Shown here: piece by piece, positions 24,604 through 33,177 of the stretch
Layout: every line of letters begins with the position of its first letter
Position numbering within the stretch: the first letter of the stretch is position 1
Assembly (NCBI RefSeq): GCF_005080685.1
Contig: NZ_CP039371.1
Location: forward strand, 5,146,001-5,210,000
Source of the DNA: Pseudomonas putida
GTDB lineage: Bacteria; Pseudomonadota; Gammaproteobacteria; Pseudomonadales; Pseudomonadaceae
Length of the DNA: 64,000 nucleotides
Direction: 5' to 3'
Position numbers and translations under genes: made by a program
Notes under the pieces: model-generated
Seen by the model: only the letters and a program-made list of their open reading frames with translations
Databases searched by the model: none
Told to the model about the DNA's origin: nothing

Positions 24604-25620
24604 TCAGCGTCGCCTGACGCTACCTTTGGCCTGCACCTTGCCCGCCTTGCCGCCGTTGCACTGCACGGTGGTGAGCCAGCCGGACGCGGTGAAAACCTGT
24701 TCCACCGAGTCGATCAGGTATTGGCCGTCGAGCCCAGTGGCAAAGCCTTCCAGGTCAATGCTGCGCTCGGCGAACAGGTCGGTGCGCCCTGGCAGGTCCA
24801 GGCGCACGCTGGCGGTGTCGCGGTTGAAACTGGCCAGGCGCGCCCTGGCGGCCTGTTCGGCAGCGCTGCGGTCGGGGTACAGGTGGCGGTCGGTGTGCAC
24901 CGGCCGCTGACCGTTCGCCGCTTGTCCGTTGGCCAGTTCCACAACTTTCTGCTCGCCAGTGGCGGGATCCTGGTAGCGGGTGCGTACGATGGCTCGCGCG
25001 GCCTTGTCATCCAGGCGGAACTGCCACTGTCCGACGTCGGCGCGAGTCAGGTTGACCACGCCCAAGGGCTTGCCAGTGGCGCTCTGCCCCGCCTGGCGTG
25101 GCAGCACCAGCAACTGGCCGTTGCCCAGCTTGGCGGTGCAGTCGTACTGGCGGGCCAGGCGGGTGATGAAGTTGAAGTCCGATTCGTTGTACTGATCGAC
25201 CCTGGCCACCTGGGTGAGCACCGGGCAGATCGCCTGCCAACCATTGCGCGCGCCGATCTCGGCGACGATGCGCTGCAGGGTCACGGCTTCCCAGCTACCG
25301 CTGCGGATGGTCCGGCCGCTGCCACGCAGGTCGCTGGCCTTGCCGCGGATTACCAGGGTGTCCGGTGGACCTGACAGTTCCACCTCGTCCACCGTGTAGC
25401 GCCCCAGACGCGCCAGGGGCTGGCCGATATAGCCCAGGTGCACCTCGATCGATGCACCCCGGGCTGGCAGGGCCACGACGCCATCGCGGGCATCGATGCG
25501 CAGCTCGAAGTCATCGGACTCCATGCCGGGTTTATCGGTGGTGCGCAAGAGCAGCAGGCGGTCGTTGATCTGGAAGGTGATGTCGTTGCCGTCGGCAACG
25601 ATGCGAAATTGCGGTTGCAT
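24604..25620 (-). CDS. Baseplate hub protein gpD (late control D-like)
   Basis: 338 residues, similar to phage P2 gpD and PA0628. MQPQFRIVADGNDITFQINDR and DFELRIDARDG at the N-terminus, YNESDFNFITRLARQYDC in the middle, and QYLIDSVEQVFTASGWLTT near the end are the typical contractile-tail hub (gp27-like) blocks. It forms the hub above the spike gpV. Next to gpX and the endolysin, as in P2-type tails. Confidence 0.9.
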   Translation of the reverse strand: MQPQFRIVADGNDITFQINDRLLLLRTTDKPGMESDDFELRIDARDGVVALPARGASIEVHLGYIGQPLARLGRYTVDEVELSGPPDTLVIRGKASDLRGSGRTIRSGSWEAVTLQRIVAEIGARNGWQAICPVLTQVARVDQYNESDFNFITRLARQYDCTAKLGNGQLLVLPRQAGQSATGKPLGVVNLTRADVGQWQFRLDDKAARAIVRTRYQDPATGEQKVVELANGQAANGQRPVHTDRHLYPDRSAAEQAARARLASFNRDTASVRLDLPGRTDLFAERSIDLEGFATGLDGQYLIDSVEQVFTASGWLTTVQCNGGKAGKVQAKGSVRRR

Positions 25621-25647
25621 GGGTGTGGCTCCGTTGGGGTTGCGCCA

Positions 25648-25854
25648 TCAGTCCCACAACTGGACGGTGGCCATGCCCGGCACGCTGACCTCGGGCAAGC
25701 GAATCAACACGCCGCTGCGAAACGGTTGTGCCTCGTCCGCCAGGCCCTGATTGGCTTTGAGCACCGCCTCGACGGTGCCGTTGAGGTGGCCGTAGTAATG
25801 CTGGCAAAGCGTGTCGAGGACATCGCCCTCAGAGGTTCTGCAGGTCTTGGCCAT
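25648..25854 (-). CDS. Tail protein X (gpX, LysM-like)
   Basis: 68 residues starting MAKTCRTSEGDVLDTLCQHY, a short LysM-like fold, ending PGMATVQLWD. P2 gpX homologue, a small tail-end or baseplate-associated protein. ATG 25854 is chosen because it gives the usual gpX length; its first codons overlap the end of gpU by 26 bases. Corresponds to PA0627. Confidence 0.85.
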   Translation of the reverse strand: MAKTCRTSEGDVLDTLCQHYYGHLNGTVEAVLKANQGLADEAQPFRSGVLIRLPEVSVPGMATVQLWD

Positions 25855-26674
25855 AGCTGACGAACTCCAGTGAGAAGCCTTGTTTACGCGGAATGCCACC
25901 CGCCAGCAGGAGGCCCTGGTCCTCCTCGATGCTGGTCAGGCACCAGTTGCCGAGCACTTCGCCATAGCCTGTGGTCAACGACAGCGGCAGCAACTGGCGA
26001 CCGATGTCACGCAGGGTTTGCAACTGGCCGAGGCCACCTCTGAAACCTGGGAAAATGGCCCCACGGATGCTGATGGTTTCTTCGCCCAGGCTTACAGCCT
26101 GCTGGGCGTTTTCTCGGCTCAGGCGCTCCTGAGCGGCCCAGCGAAAACGCGTTTGCCGACGCAACTGGTCGAAGGCAGCGGTGTCGAGGTTGAAGTAGTA
26201 GGGCGCGGCATTGGCCTTGAGCGGCTGCAGCACCAACAGATGCGGGAACGGCGTGATCGCTTCGGCAGCGGGTGTGGTCAGCGGCGCAAAGCCGAGCGCG
26301 GACATCACGCCGCTGGCCACGGCCTGCGCGTCACCGATCACCCGACGGATTGCCGCGCCAGCCTTGCCCAGGTGCTCGGCGAAGGCATCGACGCGGTCAC
26401 GCACCTTGCGCACCGTTTCGACGGTCTGGTCGTACTTGGCGATCACGTTGTCCACGCGCTGCTTGGCCGAGTCGATCGCGCGCATCGTGCGTTGCAGTCG
26501 CTTGCCGATCTCCGGGCCGATCCAGGGCAACGCTTCGAGTTCGGCAGCCGCCTCCTTCACATGGCCAACCGCCTGGTCCATCGGTTCGAGCATGGCGTCG
26601 GCACGCCGACGCCCCTCCTCGCCCGCCTTGACCAGTGCATGCAAGCCGCCTTGCAACTGCTCCAGGTAGGTCAT
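25829..26674 (-). CDS. Tail terminator-type protein (gpU-like) with helical N-terminal extension
   Basis: 281 residues. The C-terminal 130 residues resemble P2 gpU (ANAAPYYFNLDTAAFDQLRR, then RDIGRQLLPLSLTTGYGEVL and LEFVSYGQ), the protein that caps the tail tube. The N-terminal 150 residues are mostly helical and charged (VKEAAAELEALPWIGPEIGK ... DRVDAFAEHLGKAG), longer than P2 gpU (about 160 in total), as in PA0626. It sits between the tape measure and gpX. Confidence 0.82.
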   Translation of the reverse strand: MTYLEQLQGGLHALVKAGEEGRRRADAMLEPMDQAVGHVKEAAAELEALPWIGPEIGKRLQRTMRAIDSAKQRVDNVIAKYDQTVETVRKVRDRVDAFAEHLGKAGAAIRRVIGDAQAVASGVMSALGFAPLTTPAAEAITPFPHLLVLQPLKANAAPYYFNLDTAAFDQLRRQTRFRWAAQERLSRENAQQAVSLGEETISIRGAIFPGFRGGLGQLQTLRDIGRQLLPLSLTTGYGEVLGNWCLTSIEEDQGLLLAGGIPRKQGFSLEFVSYGQDLQNL

Positions 26675-26683
26675 GGGTACTCC

Positions 26684-28630
26684 TCATGGGTTGGGTTGAT
26701 CGACCATCTGCACCGAACGCGCCTGACGCATCAGGTCGTCCAGCACCCGACGGGCGATGGCTTCCAGTTGCTGCAGGGTGGTCGGGTCGTCGAAGTTGTT
26801 GTTCAAGGTCACCGGCATGTTGGCGGTGAACGTGAACTGTTGGTTGATGATGGGTGGCGGGGTGGGTAGCGATTCGGGTGTCGCCGAAGCGGACTCGGAC
26901 TGCGAGGTGCTTTTGATCGGTTCGGTAACCTGGACGGGCTGCACAGCGGGCGTTGCAGTGCCCTCGCCCGCAACCGAAGCATCGTTGCCAGTGAACGAAG
27001 CCACGGCCCTGCCCAGCTGGCTGCCTGCGCTTTCCCCGACCATGCCGCCCAACACGCCGCCTATCAGGCCACCCAATACAGTGCCGAGCACCGGCACCAC
27101 GGACCCGAGCGCAGCACCTGCGGCCACGCCGGCCAGCGTCCCGCCCAGCCCTCCTGCTGCCTGGCCGTAACCCTCAAGCTTCTGTGCTGTCGTGCCGTCG
27201 CTGGTGTAGGTATCAACTGCTTGCAGCCCGGCACTGAGGTAGGCAAGTCCAGGAACACGTTTGAGCAGCGTTGCGGCCTTGGGCAGGTGCAGGCTCGCGC
27301 CAAGCGTCGGTTTGCCAGGTAAGGGAAAAACAAGTGGGGTGCCCGCCGTTGGAGGGCTGGCGGTGGCCGTCGGTAACGTCGCATCGCCCGCCTGTTCTTG
27401 CAGCGCTTGCGATTGCTCTGCGCCCTGCGGCTGGCCATTTCCACGCCGAGCATTGTCACCGGCCTTACCACGCGGTGCCGCTTCGTCCACTTCACCGGCC
27501 ACAGTGCCAGCGTCGCGTCCCTCGTCCCCGGGACGCAACGACACGCCATTGAAAGCAGTTCGGCTGTCGTGCCAGTGCGCACTCGTCGCACTGACGATCG
27601 TCATCTGCGTATTCGTTGCGCTGTCTGATCCAAGCCCTGAAACGACCACGAGGCCGCTGGCTACAACGGCGGTGGTGCCAATCGTCGAAGCCGCTGACTG
27701 CGGTTGCTCCTGAGCCGGTGCAGCAGGGGTATCCGCAGCCTCGCTGCCAGGTTTCCCGCCATCGTCCCGCTGCGCCTTGGCATCCTGGCTGCCCCAGTTG
27801 TACAGCAGGCTCGCGACACGTTCACCGATGCCCTCACCCACTGGACCGAGCACATCGGCGCCATACTCTTTAGCCCACTTGCTTTTGAACAAACCGGACA
27901 GCACCGTACCGAACATGCGACCACCAAGTTCGCCAAGCGCGCCACCGACACCTTTGGCCTTGGCCTCGCCGTCCTCACCGGTGATCAGCGCCTTGCCGAT
28001 CTTGCCGATGGTCCCGGCACTGTTTTCCCGCAATTCCTTACGGGCCAAATCGGTTATCTCGCGCCGCGTGTCGGGAGGCAGGCGACGCATGCCCTCACGC
28101 GCAACATAGCCGCCAGCGACCGCAGTGCCACCGATCGCGGCGACCGCCCCCGCGCCTCTGAGCGCCGCGCCCGCGTTGTCCTGCTTAGCCGGCGAGGCCG
28201 CTGGAGGCCGTGCCTGCGATTGCCCCGATGCGGCAACGCTTGCGTGTTGCATGACCAACGACGAATGCTGGACGACGACCAGCGTCGACTGGATGCGCAG
28301 CGGTTTGAAACGCGCCAACCCAGTGAGCACCTGATCCAGCAGCAGATAATGTCGGCGCAGGCGCTCGACGGCGCCGACCTCGTCGTCCAGGCGGGCAATC
28401 TGTTCCTCATGTTGCTGTTGCTGATCCAACGCCAACTCGCGTTCGACCTGGCGTACCTTGCCCAGCTCCAGACCCAGGCGGATCACTTCGCCGATGAGCC
28501 TGCCGAGCCGGGTGCCGTCGGCCTGCCTGCGCAGGCGTTCGAAATCACGGCGCAGCTGCTCGATGGCAGTGCCCAGAGGATTGGTGAAGGTGACGCCGAG
28601 CCCGAGGGTGAACACCTGTGTGCTCGCCAT
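26684..28630 (-). CDS. Tail tape measure protein
   Basis: 648 residues. The N-terminal region is coiled coil (IEQLRRDFERLRRQADG; VERELALDQQQQHEEQ). Hydrophobic Ala/Gly segments typical of tape measures follow (GAVAAIGGTAVAGGYVA and LAGVAAGAALGSVVPVLGTV); the centre is rich in Ala, Thr, Gln and Pro. Length sets the tail length; it is short relative to phage P2 gpT (about 815), close to R-pyocin PA0625. AAGGAGG precedes ATG 28630. The preceding reading frame is the frameshifted E' segment. Confidence 0.9.
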   Translation of the reverse strand: MASTQVFTLGLGVTFTNPLGTAIEQLRRDFERLRRQADGTRLGRLIGEVIRLGLELGKVRQVERELALDQQQQHEEQIARLDDEVGAVERLRRHYLLLDQVLTGLARFKPLRIQSTLVVVQHSSLVMQHASVAASGQSQARPPAASPAKQDNAGAALRGAGAVAAIGGTAVAGGYVAREGMRRLPPDTRREITDLARKELRENSAGTIGKIGKALITGEDGEAKAKGVGGALGELGGRMFGTVLSGLFKSKWAKEYGADVLGPVGEGIGERVASLLYNWGSQDAKAQRDDGGKPGSEAADTPAAPAQEQPQSAASTIGTTAVVASGLVVVSGLGSDSATNTQMTIVSATSAHWHDSRTAFNGVSLRPGDEGRDAGTVAGEVDEAAPRGKAGDNARRGNGQPQGAEQSQALQEQAGDATLPTATASPPTAGTPLVFPLPGKPTLGASLHLPKAATLLKRVPGLAYLSAGLQAVDTYTSDGTTAQKLEGYGQAAGGLGGTLAGVAAGAALGSVVPVLGTVLGGLIGGVLGGMVGESAGSQLGRAVASFTGNDASVAGEGTATPAVQPVQVTEPIKSTSQSESASATPESLPTPPPIINQQFTFTANMPVTLNNNFDDPTTLQQLEAIARRVLDDLMRQARSVQMVDQPNP

Positions 28631-28643
28631 GGAGTCCTCCTTG

Positions 28644-28757
28644 TCACGGGGCGAGCCACCAGACCATGTCGCTATAGGACATGGTCATGATGTCGCTCGC
28701 GGAAAAATTCAGCTCCTTGGCCAGCCGCCTGGCAGCGGCCTTTTGCCGGGCGGGGTC
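28644..28757 (-). CDS. Tail assembly chaperone extension (E'), probably made by +1 frameshift
   Basis: 37 codons in the +1 frame relative to the upstream chaperone, starting at the GAC that follows CTT-T. They read DPARQKAAARRLAKELNFSA then SDIMTMSYSDMVWWLAP and stop 13 bases before the tape measure start. It has no start codon or ribosome site of its own. P2-type tails make E and E+E' products from one mRNA; the SYSDMVWW end resembles the conserved end of E' proteins. Confidence 0.72.
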   Translation of the reverse strand, partial: DPARQKAAARRLAKELNFSASDIMTMSYSDMVWWLAP

Positions 28758-29058
28758 AAAGTTCGTCGTCCTGCACCAGGCGAAAATAGCCGCTTTGCAG
28801 GCGGCTATAGTCCTTCAGGGCAAGGCCTTCGAGATCCTTGATGCCGACCTCGGCCAGCGAGGCGAACAGGTTCAGCTCGCGCTGCTCGTCGTCGCTGGCG
28901 CCACCGGCCTGGGCATTGCGGATGTCGCGCACGGTCGGTGCCCGCAGCGTCAGGCTGTCGACCTGCACGCCATTGGCCTCGCTGGAGCGCGACAGGCGCA
29001 CGGTGACGCGCTCGGCGTCCAGGGTCAGCCACTGCGGCTGCTTTTTCGCTTGGGCCAC
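28756..29058 (-). CDS. Tail assembly chaperone gpE-like
   Basis: 100 residues, VAQAKKQPQWLTLDAERVTV to RLVQDDEL, of the Mu gp41/P2 gpE type (PA0624). GTG 29058 is preferred, with AGGAGA nine bases upstream; a GTG at 29073 overlapping the tube stop is the alternative. The last sense codon and stop are CTT-TGA followed by C, identical to the E. coli prfB frameshift site. A +1 slip there would fuse this protein to the 37-residue E' segment. Chaperones of this type coat the tape measure during tube assembly. Confidence 0.82.
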   Translation of the reverse strand: MAQAKKQPQWLTLDAERVTVRLSRSSEANGVQVDSLTLRAPTVRDIRNAQAGGASDDEQRELNLFASLAEVGIKDLEGLALKDYSRLQSGYFRLVQDDEL

Positions 29059-29069
29059 GGTGCTTCTCC

Positions 29070-29579
29070 TCACAGGCCGAGTGCGGCGCGCTGGGCGGCC
29101 AGTTGGTCGACGCCGTCGATCACCCGCTTCATGCCCAGGGCGTCGATCTCGTAGATCACCCGGCCATCGACTTCGAGCTTGTAGTAGGTCAGGCCGACGC
29201 TGTGCTTGATCTCGGCTTTTTCGCCGGATTTCCAGTCGCCCATGTCGATCTCCTTGAGGCTGCCGCGCAGGGTCACCACCACCGGATTGATCTTGCCCTT
29301 GAGGCCCTTGAAGGCGCCGCGGAAGGTGCCGTTGAAGCCGCTGCCATCGGCCAGGCCGAAGAATTTCAGCGCTTCGCGGCGCACGCCAGTGGTGGTGAAC
29401 GCTGCTTCCTGCTTCTCCATGCCCATGTCCATCTCCACCGGCATGTCCAGGCCGCCGGGGCGATGTTCTTCCATCTTCAGGGTGAGCTTGGGCAGGGTCA
29501 GGCTGGGTACATCGCCCTGGAAGCTGACGCCGTCGACGAACAGGTTCAGGTTGGCCAGGGTTTCGGGAATCATTGCCAT
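29070..29579 (-). CDS. Tail tube protein (P2 FII-like)
   Basis: 169 residues, MAMIPETLANLNLFVDGVSF to QLAAQRAALGL, similar to P2 FII and PA0623. Conserved blocks are LTLPKLTLKMEEHRPGG, DMGMEKQEAAFTTTGV and SVGLTYYKLEVDGRVIYEID. It forms the inner tube driven through the target membrane. It directly follows the sheath gene with 13 bases between. Confidence 0.95.
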   Translation of the reverse strand: MAMIPETLANLNLFVDGVSFQGDVPSLTLPKLTLKMEEHRPGGLDMPVEMDMGMEKQEAAFTTTGVRREALKFFGLADGSGFNGTFRGAFKGLKGKINPVVVTLRGSLKEIDMGDWKSGEKAEIKHSVGLTYYKLEVDGRVIYEIDALGMKRVIDGVDQLAAQRAALGL

Positions 29580-29592
29580 GTGTGTGCGCTCC

Positions 29593-30759
29593 TTAGGCGG
29601 CGGAATCGAGGACTTCGGTCAGCCACTGGTTGGTGACTTCGACGCGGAAATTGGGGTTTTCGGCAGGCGGTACGTCGGTGAAGCGGATGTTCCAGTAGAC
29701 CTTGCCCTGCTCGAGCTGGCTGGCGGTGTTCAGGTCGGGGTCGGCGAACACCTCGAAGTTGATGATCGCGCCCTGGTTCTTGAGGTCGCGCATGAACGCC
29801 TGCAGGCCCTCGGTGACGTCCTTGACGTAGGTGGCGGTGATGGCGCGGTCGACGGCCCACTTGTGGCCGTAGAGGATCGCGTCCATGACGATGTCCATGG
29901 TCCGTACGCGGGTGACGAACGCCCATTTCGGGTCGCTCGACAGGGTGCGGTTGCCCCACAGGCGGAAGCCGTCGTCACGAATGATGGTGGCGATGTTGGC
30001 GTTGTTGAGCAGGTTGGCGCGGCAGGTATCGTCGCCATCGAGGAACTCGACTGCGCGGGTGGTGCCGGTGATGCCGACGAACTCCTTGTTCGAGGGCGAG
30101 GCCCAGAAGCCGTACTCGCTGTCGGTCCAGGCGAACAGCCCGGCGACCCAGGCCGAAGCTGGCGCGTCGAGGGTGGCTTCGTCGCCGTTGTCCCAGTACT
30201 GCACGCCGGGGTCGACCAGGAACGCGCGCTTGGCACCGAAGTTCTCGGCGTAGCCGATGGCCGCTTCGTCGGTGGTGTTGGGGCCGTCGATGATGGCGAT
30301 GCCGCGCAGCTTGTCGGCCAGCGCCACCAGGGCGGTGCCGACGGCCTGGGTGGCGCTGTGGCCAGGTGTGGCCAGCAGGCGTGGCTGGGCGTTGAAACGG
30401 CTCTTGCCATCGAGCAGCGCCTGCAGGCCGGTGCGTTTGCCGTCGGCCTGGACGTTGCCGATGATCGCCGAGGTCTGCTCGGCGTCATCCTCCAACTTGG
30501 CCACGCCGCAGGCGACGATCACGGCCTTGGCCCGGGTATAGATGGCGCGGCAGGCGCGGGTGATGGCCGAGTTCTGCCCGAACGCCGCGACCGCTTCGCG
30601 TTCGCTGGTAATCAGCACCAGGTCGTTGGGCTGGGCCGTGGTATCGGCGCCGGGGGTGAAGGTGTCGACCAGGCCGATGATCGAGGAGGAAGGCAGCGCG
30701 ATGCTGCGGGCTCCGGTGTCGACGTTGGTCACGGTGACGCCGTGGAAAAATCCGCTCAT
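29593..30759 (-). CDS. Contractile tail sheath protein (P2 FI-like)
   Basis: 388 residues similar to P2 FI and PA0622: SSSIIGLVDTFTPGADTTAQ near the N-terminus, ADKLRGIAIIDGPNTTDEAA, the LWGNRTLSSDP and VDRAITATYVKDV blocks, and a C-terminal handle (FRVEVTNQWLTEVLDSAA). It encloses the tube and contracts on binding. A CTGGAG ribosome site lies before ATG 30759. First gene after two tandem hairpins. Confidence 0.96.
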   Translation of the reverse strand: MSGFFHGVTVTNVDTGARSIALPSSSIIGLVDTFTPGADTTAQPNDLVLITSEREAVAAFGQNSAITRACRAIYTRAKAVIVACGVAKLEDDAEQTSAIIGNVQADGKRTGLQALLDGKSRFNAQPRLLATPGHSATQAVGTALVALADKLRGIAIIDGPNTTDEAAIGYAENFGAKRAFLVDPGVQYWDNGDEATLDAPASAWVAGLFAWTDSEYGFWASPSNKEFVGITGTTRAVEFLDGDDTCRANLLNNANIATIIRDDGFRLWGNRTLSSDPKWAFVTRVRTMDIVMDAILYGHKWAVDRAITATYVKDVTEGLQAFMRDLKNQGAIINFEVFADPDLNTASQLEQGKVYWNIRFTDVPPAENPNFRVEVTNQWLTEVLDSAA

Positions 30760-30778
30760 AGATACTCCAGAAAGAAGA

Positions 30779-30848
30779 AGGCCCCGCGAGGGCGGGGCCG
30801 GAGGTGGTACAGCAGAAAAGAAAACGCCCCGGGGTGCGGGGCGTTATT
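30779..30848 (-). terminator. Two tandem terminator-like hairpins between fibre chaperone and sheath
   Basis: Hairpin 1: GGCCCCGC/GCGGGGCC (30780-30799) followed on the minus strand by TTCTTCTTT. Hairpin 2: ACGCCCC/GGGGCGT (30824-30844), overlapping the chaperone stop and followed by TTTTCTTTTC. Both read in the direction of the tailocin transcript, so they could lower expression of the genes from sheath to Rz or separate two transcripts. Confidence 0.7.
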
Positions 30849-31278
30849 GGAATTGGGTGGGAAGCCAGGTGGGCTCGACGGGGCGGCAGGCAGAATCGGG
30901 GAAAGATTCCGATTGTGGCCAGTCGCGAAGCGCTTGGCGGTATACCAGCAACTCGTTAAATTGCTCGATAGTCAGCGTGGGGGCTCGTTGCATGTCTTTT
31001 TCATCGCGGTATCGGGTTACAAGCCATTCTGTCGCGGTGAGATAGGAATCTCGCCAGGTACGCTCCCCAGCCTTTAGATCTTCGAGTGTCGGTTCGTATA
31101 GCGGTGGATCAATTAGGTTAGGTTGGCCCGCAGAGTCGTGGCTTCTGACCTTCCCGCGCTCAGGGTTAGCGATTACAGACTGATAAATTTCTTCGCTGAT
31201 TGGCTGAGCATCTGACGGCATTTCTTCGTGGATACCGGTCAGGTAACAACACGCTGTACTTGGACTATAAAAGCGCAT
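30844..31278 (-). CDS. Tail fibre assembly chaperone
   Basis: 144 residues, MRFYSPSTACCYLTGIHEEM then PEDAQPISEE-like Ser/Pro segment (SDAQPISEEIYQSVI), GERTWRDSYLTATEWLVTRY and a C-terminal RQALRDWPQSESFPDS. The RD-xx-xxxTDWL/RQ-ALR-DWP pattern is that of phage fibre assembly (Tfa-like, Caudo_TAP) proteins. Visibly richer in A/T than the baseplate genes. It starts 11 bases after the fibre stop; the pair is the usual exchangeable host-range unit. Confidence 0.85.
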   Translation of the reverse strand: MRFYSPSTACCYLTGIHEEMPSDAQPISEEIYQSVIANPERGKVRSHDSAGQPNLIDPPLYEPTLEDLKAGERTWRDSYLTATEWLVTRYRDEKDMQRAPTLTIEQFNELLVYRQALRDWPQSESFPDSACRPVEPTWLPTQFQ

Positions 31279-31289
31279 CCTTTTTCCCC

Positions 31290-32576
31290 TTATTTACCGA
31301 AGGCTATCCAATAGAGCGTGCCGGCTACGACAAGGCCAGTAGGGTCCCGGGATGCGAGCGTCACACCTACATTCACCCGCGTGAACCCGTTCAGATCCGA
31401 GGTCGTTACGCCGGCATCCGAAATGCACTGAACGTTGTAGCAAGCAGATGGAAACGCAATGTTGAAGGGGACGCTCATGGCCACGTAGTTGGTCGCTTCA
31501 CCGTGACTAAACCCTCCCCACTGAATGACCAACCCGCCCAACCAGGATGGGAAAACAATGTACCCATTGAGCGCGATGTTCGCGGCAAAGCCAAAGCGCA
31601 TTTTCTTTGGCGTGACGACGACATCATCTGCTGCCCCGGCATCGACTTCTGCTTGGGTTGCTAATTGATCAGATGTCAACACTGACGACCAAAACATACT
31701 AGCTGCGGGAGCCTGCGCATTGTATTGGCCGTACCACATTCGCCTGCGTGCTGAAGTGCCACCGTTCTCCATGGCAAAATAATGCGTGGCATCCGACCGG
31801 GGAGACATTGCAAGAATACTGATTAGGTTGTTCCCTTCGGAGGGAGGGCCACCTGGGGTAGGGGTAGTAGGGTGCCCGCTGGAGTACCCCATATAGATGC
31901 CACTAGGTACGACTGCTTCAAAATTGGCTAACACTGGTGGGGAAGTGTCCGCTAGCCCCACCTTGTCGAGCTGTTTCATAACCGATTGAAGCACCGAGAA
32001 GGAGGTCATCCATTTGGAGTCATCAACCCCAGCCTCAGCAATTGCTTTGGTGGCCTTGTCAGCAGCATTCACTTTCCCGGCAAGCCCCGTTGTCACCCAC
32101 TCCCGAGTAGCCAGCACCACACTAGGATCAATCTTGAGCTGCACATTACTGGCACTACTCACGATCAGGTTCATCCGCACCACCTGGGTACGCCCCGACC
32201 CCTGGTTCAGCAGCGGCTTGTAGGTCGGCGCACAATTGGCCACCGCCACCAGATCCCCATCGGCGTCATACAACCCGAGCTCGCGAATCCAGCGCCCGCC
32301 GATATCCGCCGGAATGATCTGCTCGGCGACAATGATCGAACTGTCCTTGTCATCGACCTTCAACTGATTCAACGGCGCCCTGCGCCATTCATTCAGCAAG
32401 GCCGTCCAGTTCGCCGAAGGCTGCGGCAATGCCGGATTCTCGACGTTGCCGGGGTTGCCATCGCCCACGGCCATGTCGGTAATCTTCCAGGCTATGCCCA
32501 GGGCATCGGCGTTGGCCTGCTTGGCCGCGCCGACATTGGTCAGGATCGCGTAAAACTGTGAAGTCTGGTCAACCAT
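31290..32576 (-). CDS. Tail fibre protein
   Basis: 428 residues. The N-terminal 160 residues are the conserved P2 gpH-type attachment domain (FYAILTNVGAAKQANADALG, QIIPADIGGRWIRELGLYDA, NCAPTYKPLLNQGSGRTQVV). After about residue 190 the sequence is unrelated in style: short beta-rich distal domain (WYGQYNAQAPAASMFWSSVL; SWLGGLVIQWGGFSHGEATN ... GTLYWIAFGK) with lower GC, as in phage-type gpH/GpP-like receptor-binding ends. It is shorter than R2-pyocin fibre (about 690). Decides target-cell recognition, probably via O-antigen or core LPS. Confidence 0.9.
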   Translation of the reverse strand: MVDQTSQFYAILTNVGAAKQANADALGIAWKITDMAVGDGNPGNVENPALPQPSANWTALLNEWRRAPLNQLKVDDKDSSIIVAEQIIPADIGGRWIRELGLYDADGDLVAVANCAPTYKPLLNQGSGRTQVVRMNLIVSSASNVQLKIDPSVVLATREWVTTGLAGKVNAADKATKAIAEAGVDDSKWMTSFSVLQSVMKQLDKVGLADTSPPVLANFEAVVPSGIYMGYSSGHPTTPTPGGPPSEGNNLISILAMSPRSDATHYFAMENGGTSARRRMWYGQYNAQAPAASMFWSSVLTSDQLATQAEVDAGAADDVVVTPKKMRFGFAANIALNGYIVFPSWLGGLVIQWGGFSHGEATNYVAMSVPFNIAFPSACYNVQCISDAGVTTSDLNGFTRVNVGVTLASRDPTGLVVAGTLYWIAFGK

Positions 32577-33177
32577 AATGAATATCCAGGTAATCGATGG
32601 TGTGTTCACGCCCACCCCGGCCAATGCTGCCGCTGACCTCCAGGTCCACGGCGCGTGGCGGGTAGACATCTAGTTCGTCGCCCTCGGAAATCGACGTGGC
32701 CAAGTACACCCGGCCAGCGGTTTCCAGGCTGATCACCAGCCCGGTCATGTGTCGGCTCACCGGGCGCGCGTCGTCGATCAGCCAGGACAGCTCGCGGTAG
32801 GTCTCCTCGCTGATGCCCTCCTCGGCCACCCCGACCTTGACGGCGAAAGTGCCGGGCACGCCCAAGGGCTCGGTCTGCCACCATTCCTGCACCTCGATCA
32901 GATAGCCGAATGGCTCGACCACCCTGCGCAGCGCGCCGATGGTGCCCTTGTGGGCATGAACGTAGAACGACGAGCGAATGACCGAGCGCTTGACCGCGTC
33001 TAGCCAGCTGTCATCCCAGCGGTCCACCGACCACGCCCAGGCCAGTTGGTAAAGCAGGTGCGCGGGGCAGGTGTCGGGGTCGTAAAGCGTGCGCAAGGGG
33101 ACGGCGGCGTTGTCGACACCGGCTACCTCCACCGCCCGCTCCAGGGCGGTGCTGTTGAGCGGTAGCAGGCTGTTCAT
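32569..33177 (-). CDS. Baseplate/tail protein gpI
   Basis: 202 residues, P2 gpI type (PA0619): MNSLLPLNSTALERAVEVAG, LYQLAWAWSVDRWDDSW, FYVHAHKGTIGALRRVVEPF, YRELSWLIDDARPVSRHMTG. Part of the baseplate wedge that carries the fibres. Overlaps gpJ by four bases (ATGA) and the fibre start by eight. Confidence 0.94.
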   Translation of the reverse strand: MNSLLPLNSTALERAVEVAGVDNAAVPLRTLYDPDTCPAHLLYQLAWAWSVDRWDDSWLDAVKRSVIRSSFYVHAHKGTIGALRRVVEPFGYLIEVQEWWQTEPLGVPGTFAVKVGVAEEGISEETYRELSWLIDDARPVSRHMTGLVISLETAGRVYLATSISEGDELDVYPPRAVDLEVSGSIGRGGREHTIDYLDIHYG

